Of a stretch of DNA of 64,000 bases, positions 58,350 through 64,000 are shown piece after piece. The notes under the pieces were generated by a model that saw nothing but the letters and a program-made list of their open reading frames with translations, was not told the origin of the DNA and searched no databases. Numbering within the stretch: the stretch's first letter is position 1; the number at the start of each line of letters is the position of its first letter. The stretch covers positions 35,503,561-35,567,560 of the forward strand of contig NC_088775.1 of the NCBI RefSeq assembly GCF_954871325.1, read 5' to 3'. Both the position numbers and the translations under genes were made by a program. The DNA comes from Gordionus sp. m RMFG-2023. Taxonomy: Eukaryota; Nematomorpha; Gordioida; Chordodea; Parachordodidae.

Positions 58350-60060
58350 TTATATTTTGAAAAATGATGAGATTCGAAATTTACAAATAATTCAAAGCAA
58401 AACAAAATGGACGAATAATAATTTATTAGATTAAGGACAGGGTATATAGGCAGGCATCAAAATTAATTTCATATCTACATCATATTTATAAATAAATCAA
58501 CTTTCTCATGTATCAAAAAATGGCCGTGCCAGGGCAATATGATGTCAAAATTGTCAAATTTTTGAATTTGATGTTTTAATTAAAATTTGCATAAAGTAAA
58601 CATTACTCATCTTAAATCTTTTTCCAAATGCTTGCTTCAGTTCTTTCAGTATTAACAATAGATTTTCAATTTTGGCATTATGGAATATTTTTAATATTTT
58701 TAGGCCATGTGACTGTATTCAAATAGATTTTTATGTCATGCAATATCTAGATATATTTGAAAATTATCTTTTATACCTTGAACCCAAATTTTTCAAGAAT
58801 TTTAACCTAGATCGAAACCGATATTCATAAATCGGGTCCTGTTTGGTGCTCTCATAATCTCTCCAAACAATTTTAAATTTGAGAAATTAACATCTAGCAA
58901 GCAACCTAGAATTAGTATTAAGCAGATATGGTTTAAGAATAGTTTATATCTTTAAAAATGGATTTATTTTGAAATTCACATTTTTTTAATTGTTTTCATG
59001 GAATTTATTTAGGAAGGAATATTTTCAGGGGAAAAATTTTCCAATTTAATATTTTCCTAGAAATATTTATATTTATGCTATGAATTCCGCGGAATAAATT
59101 TTCTGGGAAATTTTTCCTTGGATATATTATTTGTGATTAATCGAATCTGAGATAACTGTGCGGCGATAAAAAAAATTGCTGGCGGCTTGTTCATATCGAT
59201 GGCGGCACGCTAAAAAATTACCGAAAAGTATTCTCAATATTTTCCTTGTTCGTTTAAAAAGATTGATATATTTGTGACAACTTTTACTTCAAATAAAATT
59301 TTAGATCTTTTTTTTTTATTTTACAATACTAAAATAAATTACTAAATATTAAATAAACAAATTTTCCTAATAGGTATTTTTTAGAGTTAGGATAGTACCA
59401 AATCTTCCTATTTTGAATATGACCGGTTCTAAATAGTGGGTTGTTTTTATAATATATTCATGTATATCCGGTATAAGACTCGGCCGGATAAATAAATATA
59501 ATTTGCATCCAATCCATCTGATTTGTAGCCAGACTTAGCAATATTGGTAAGAGTACATTGGATGATATATTATATAATGCATCTATAAAAGCATATATTT
59601 GTGAAATAATAATGGTCTAAAATAAGTTTTGAAATTCCTATTCATACTTTTCCTAAAAGTCCTATGGGTGGAGGAGAATAAAATAGTACTCTCATATCAA
59701 TATGCTTTGATAATTAGATATTTCATAATCTTTTTCTCACAGTCTACTAGCTTTACAAGAATAACAGAATATAATAACTTTAAAATATACTAAATCAGCA
59801 AAAACAAATAGTCAAAAATTAACTTTGTCAGGATTTTTAAATTTAAAATATCCGGAAATTTTAGTAGTCGATGACTAATGAATTGATTGTCAATTTTGTT
59901 ATTAAAAGTCAAGCCTCTGAGTGTTGATGAAGATGGGAAATTTATTAGAACTACAAACCCTTGCGTCTTTGTGTACCTATTTTAACGGCTATAATTATCG
60001 GATTTAATAGAATATTTTTTAAGGCTTTAAAGAAAACTAAGCTTTTATTTTGCACATGGG
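58350..60060. other. AT-rich region downstream of CDC73, nothing recognised
   Basis: No convincing open frames, terminal repeats or RNA genes. Short palindromic words such as AATATTTTCCTAG and TTCCGCGGAA occur near 59050-59095 but form no pattern. Confidence 0.4.
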
Positions 60061-62262
60061 CAGTAGCGTCACAGGGGGGTGGGTGGGCATGAGCTCGAGC
60101 TTCCTCATAATTTTGAATATTTTTTATACCACTTAAATAAATAGGTAAGATAACTAAAAAAAAAGTAGTTTTGGAATGTTAGTTAAAGAAAAGCGGTATA
60201 ACTAAAAAGCAATTAATCATAATCAATCAAAATTTGATTATATGATATTTTTTTAAAAATAATTTTCAGAAACATATTTTTTAATGTACATAAATCAAAT
60301 TTTTATTAAATAAAAAATTGAGATTAAATATCAAATAATTTATAATTCTATTTTTACTTAATATTATTGGGAAAAATTTACTAACTTAATACAACTAAAA
60401 TTCAATTTTAATATTTAACAAATATATATCCATAAGAGGGCGTTAAATGCATATATTTTAATATATCCTCTTAGGATACCAGAAGGATTATTGGTTAGCA
60501 CTTTTTTTTACATATATGTGTAAATACATGTGCCTAAAATTTCTTAAAAAATGATAGGTTTCTTCGACATTTAATTAATGAGTAGGTTTAGAATAGAAAA
60601 CTTATATGGCACATATTGCTGGCGTTATTGATCATAATCTTTTCATTTTACGTTTATTCATGTATATTTAGGTGCTAAACATTATCCTAAAAAATATTAT
60701 GATTTGACCGAATGCCGAGCTCAAAACCGATAACCTACTAAATATTCGATTGACCAAATTTGCTGTAATATTAATTGATTGCTGGCGTTATCCAAAGAAA
60801 ATTTTTTATTTGGTTTATATATGTACATATATGTGGTAAGTATTATCCTAAAAAGTATTCTGAAAAAATTAATTTGACCGAATGCCGAGCTCAAAACCGA
60901 CCACTTACTAAATATTCGATCGACGAAATTTGCTAGTAATAATATTAATTGGAAAATGTTCATTTTTGTTTTATTTATCTATAAATACGTGTATTATCCC
61001 AATAAATATTTTAAAAATATCGTGATTGGACCGATAACCGTTTGAAACCGAAATACTGCCATGCTGGCGTTATCCATGGGAAATTTTTTATTTTTGGTTT
61101 ATACGTGTATATATACGTGGTAAGCATTATCCTAAAAAATATTGAAATTATTATGATTTGACCGAATGACGAGCTCAAAACCAACCACTTATTAAATATT
61201 TTAATTATAATAAATTTTTAATGCTCCAAAAATTATAAATCATATTTTTATTTTAAAAATGTCTGATTTTCTGCTATATTTAATTAAGTATGTAATATAA
61301 TTAATAATTTATATTAAATTTTTATTATTTTAAACTAATAGAGAAGCCATCTCCTGAGATGACTCTCGAAATTTTTAAAGAGATAAAAAGCGAAGTTATT
61401 GTGTCTATGATGAATCACTCTTCAAATGAATTAGTCGGACACGTTGATGAAATAACTACGAATATATTAGATTAATTTGGTCGATCGAATATTTAAGTGT
61501 CGGTTTTGAGCTCGGCATTCGGTCAAATCATAATTTTTCAAAATATTTTTTAGGATAATGCTTACCACGTAATACACGTACAAACCAAAAATGAAAAATT
61601 TTCCACGGATAACGCCAGCAATGCAGTATTTCGGTTTCAAATCGGTGTTATCGGTCAGATCACGATATTTTTAAAATATTTTTTGTGATAATTTTTTACA
61701 CAAGTATTTATAGATATATAAACCAAAAATGAAAATATTTTGATCAATAACGCCAGCAATATGCACCATACAAGTTTTCTATTATTTTTCGATTCTAAAC
61801 CTACTCATTAATTAAATGTCAAAGAAACCTATCATTTTAAAATAAATTTTATGTTTTTCACATGTCTAAATATAAAAAAGCGCTAACCAAAGATGATATA
61901 ATTTATATTAATGCATTTAACTCCCTCTTCTGGATATATATTTGTTAAATTTTAAAATTGAAAATAAAATTTGAGTTGTAATAAGCTAGTAAATATTATT
62001 TTTTCCAGTAAAATAAGTAAAAATAGAATTATAAATTATTTGATATTTAATCTCAATTTTTTATTTAATAAAAATTTGATTTATGTTCATTAAAAAAAAT
62101 GTTTCTGAAAATTAAAAAAATATTATACAAATTTTGATTGATTATGATTAATTGCTTTTTAGCAATGCAATATTTACTCATACCCAAAAAAAAGTTAATT
62201 TTGAAATTAATCTAGAAAATTTTATAAGCCCTCCATAATTGCAAAGGTTAACGACCCCCCAC
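60061..62262. mobile_element. Foldback element with central tandem array, sister of 1-2100
   Basis: Left end CAGTAGCGTCACAGGGGGG, right end GCAAAGGTTAACGACCCCCC, which resemble the ends of the MITE at 7400-7613 (TAGTAGCGTCACTAGG; GCAAAGGTTAATGACGCCCC). The arms 60190-60640 and 61740-62200 are reverse complements: CTACTCATTAATTAAATGTC at 61800 and its complement at 60570, ATAACGCCAGCAATATG at 61746 and its complement at 60616. Between them are half-units of the array seen at 1-1470, first in reverse and after about 61480 in forward orientation. A foreign-looking segment with an open frame interrupts the centre (61205-61475). No clear target duplication. Confidence 0.75.
61341..61475 (+). other. 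Exon-like open frame captured in the foldback centre
   Basis: After a TTTTAAACTAATAG that looks like a 3' splice site, 44 codons read EKPSPEMTLEIFKEIKSEVI, then VSMMNHSSNELVGHV and DEITTNILD before TAA. Amino-acid composition is ordinary, charged and non-repetitive, unlike the surrounding array. It is preceded by AT-rich, intron-like sequence. It could be the last exon of a host or transposon gene picked up by the element. No family recognised. Confidence 0.35.
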
Positions 62263-64000
62263 AAACAATGAATAATATCTGAAGCGAATAATCCAAAACA
62301 ATCATGATCATTTTTTTAAATGTGAGATTTTTATTTTTACCTTAACTTGTTTAAATAACAACCTGTTAATATTGATTTGCAAAAATAATAAAATTTTTAT
62401 ATTATCATTTGTTGAATAGGGTACAAAAATATCTTCATGATATCCTAGTTCATCAGAATTTGATTGTAATCTTAAAATCAAATGTGTAAATGCAATGTTT
62501 AAGTATTCAATATAATATATGAAAACAAAATTATATAGTATCTGAAAATGTTATTGAGAATTTATTATTTCGTGTATTATGAATGTTTTATTTGTGGGAA
62601 AACAAATAATATTCACTGGAGATTATATTTGACTAAGAAAAACGAGAGCTGAATTTATCGTACATTCTTTTTGACATGATAAAATTCATGTATTCCTGAA
62701 TAATTTAAAGAGATTTTCTATCAAATCTCAATCATAATTAAATTTTTTGAGCTTATATCTTTCCATTCCATTTACAGGCTAGCAATCGTTTGTTCCAAGA
62801 ATTTTTTTAGTTATGTTGTCTTTTATCACTATTATATTGTCACCACAACTATCAGATTCAAATCGCTGATAAACAGGAATTTTTATTATTCAAGTCTAAG
62901 ATATTTGTTTTTATTCTTTGTTGCAAAATTTTTTGAAATTCGTATAGGTATGCTTATAGTTTTGCAAAACCAGTTTTTAATAATTGATCTAAAGTTAAAA
63001 AATAACATAAAACACACAAACTATCCATACCAGCTTTTTCACATTGGCTATAACTAGAATATGCAAGCCATGTCCAAAACATAAGTAGTGTTCATATAAC
63101 CTGACACTTCATTATATCCTGCATCAGTGACCATTAAAATTTTTATTAGAATTTAAATTAATACATCTTCTATATCAATCTCAGAAAGTATGGTTCACTA
63201 TGTTTTTGGGTTAAATATTCTGTTAAAGGTATAAAATCCAAAATCAAACACTTTTTTTTATTAGTCCCAAAATAAAAATTTTTTGTCCGCCCGATAGAAA
63301 TTAATTATTTTTTTGTTTTTTTACTATTAGCTTTATGTTTATTTTTTATATATAACATTCTGTATTACAATATCTCAATAGAAAATTTATTTTGTATTTA
63401 ATTATTGATTTAAAATTGTACTATCAAAAATAAATATAAATCAAACAAATAATTTATAATATTAAATTACACAACTATAAATCACTTCATATTTATAATT
63501 ATCATTTAAAAATTATAAAGCATCAACATTTTCTGGTTGCAATCTATTTCTTCTAATAGCCTTCCAGTCTTTGAAAAAGTTCGCTCTGATGTTGTGTTGC
63601 AAGAATTTCTAGAATCTTTCTAGCCAATTTGTCATCTTTGGTAATATAATTTCATTTTTACACCACCATTTTAATATATTTTTTTCCGGATCTATATTTT
63701 CTGTATTCTCTTTATATTCAAATTCATATAAATTTCTGTTTCCTTTTTATATTCCTTCTCTTTCCTCCCATCTTTCATATTCGTTATCTGATATATAAAA
63801 ATAAAATAGATAGAACAATTTATAAATTAATGTATATTATATTCTTGACTGAGTTCTCTACTTCTAATCTTTCCATGGGTGATACCATTCTTAATTTTCT
63901 ATATTTGGTGCATAAAATGTCGCTATTTTATACCGAGATTTTAAATATAGATAATAAAAAATAATTTTAATGGATATTTGTTTTGATAAAAAGTATCATT
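62263..64000 (-). pseudogene. Probable hAT transposase relic, minus strand
   Basis: Minus-strand scraps in the order of a hAT: near 63800-63510 NEYERWEEREG, ENTENIDPEKNILKWWCKN and then FLQHNIRANFFKDWKAIRRN with RLQPENVDAL. The last resembles the C-terminal dimerisation end (RRNRLxPExVxAL). Upstream bits near 63150 (MVTDAGYNEVSG) and 62840 (DNIIVIKDNITKKILGTND) are less certain and would have to be from another copy, since they lie on the wrong side for a single gene. Ends not found. The rest of the stretch is AT-rich. Confidence 0.4.

Noticed and set aside
1-64000. LTR retroelements, Polintons or other virus-derived copies
   Set aside because: No long terminal repeats, gag/protease/integrase-like blocks, capsid-like or protein-primed polymerase traces were recognised in either strand.

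Overview
This window looks like nuclear DNA of an animal: very AT-rich, dense in transposons, with GT-AG introns. It holds one clearly recognisable host gene, an orthologue of CDC73/parafibromin (Paf1 complex), on the + strand from 32519 to 58246. My model has 15 exons that keep phase throughout and give 579 residues. Its first seven introns are only 40-46 bases long, while later ones reach 6.2 and 14.7 kb because transposons have landed in them. The species cannot be fixed from sequence alone. Minute introns beside TE-swollen ones and the strong AT bias would suit a fast-evolving, possibly parasitic, animal lineage.

Layout: 1-2100 is part of a foldback repeat element whose sister copy lies at 60061-62262. 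A tRNA-derived SINE head (2764) and a broken RTE-type LINE (2900-5270) follow. From 7400 to 14480 there are non-autonomous DNA elements, several with clear 8-bp target duplications, and a decayed ZMYM1-like hAT transposase on the minus strand. A broken LINE-like reverse transcriptase lies on the minus strand at 14480-16996. A pogo/Tigger scrap, two decayed hATs with perfect 8-bp duplications (18562-19973, 25034-26610), a 3-kb rearranged element (21516-24566), local tandem duplications and a third LINE fragment (29754-31710) fill the space up to CDC73.

The most striking structure is in CDC73 intron 8. A hAT (37785-47551, target duplication CTATAGAC) contains an inverted partial copy of itself. 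Two near-identical 3.3-kb hATs of another family have inserted into that copy in opposite orientation, each with its own perfect 8-bp duplication (ATTTTAAA; TATATTTA), only 157 bases apart. The result is a nested palindrome of nearly 10 kb inside an intron. The left 3.3-kb copy has intact ends and an uninterrupted six-exon, 656-residue transposase model, so it may be an active autonomous hAT. Intron 11 carries a further nest: a GGGTNATTCC-ended foldback element interrupted by a piggyBac with TTAA duplications.

No LTR retrovirus-like element, Polinton, CRISPR array, rRNA or functional tRNA gene was recognised.
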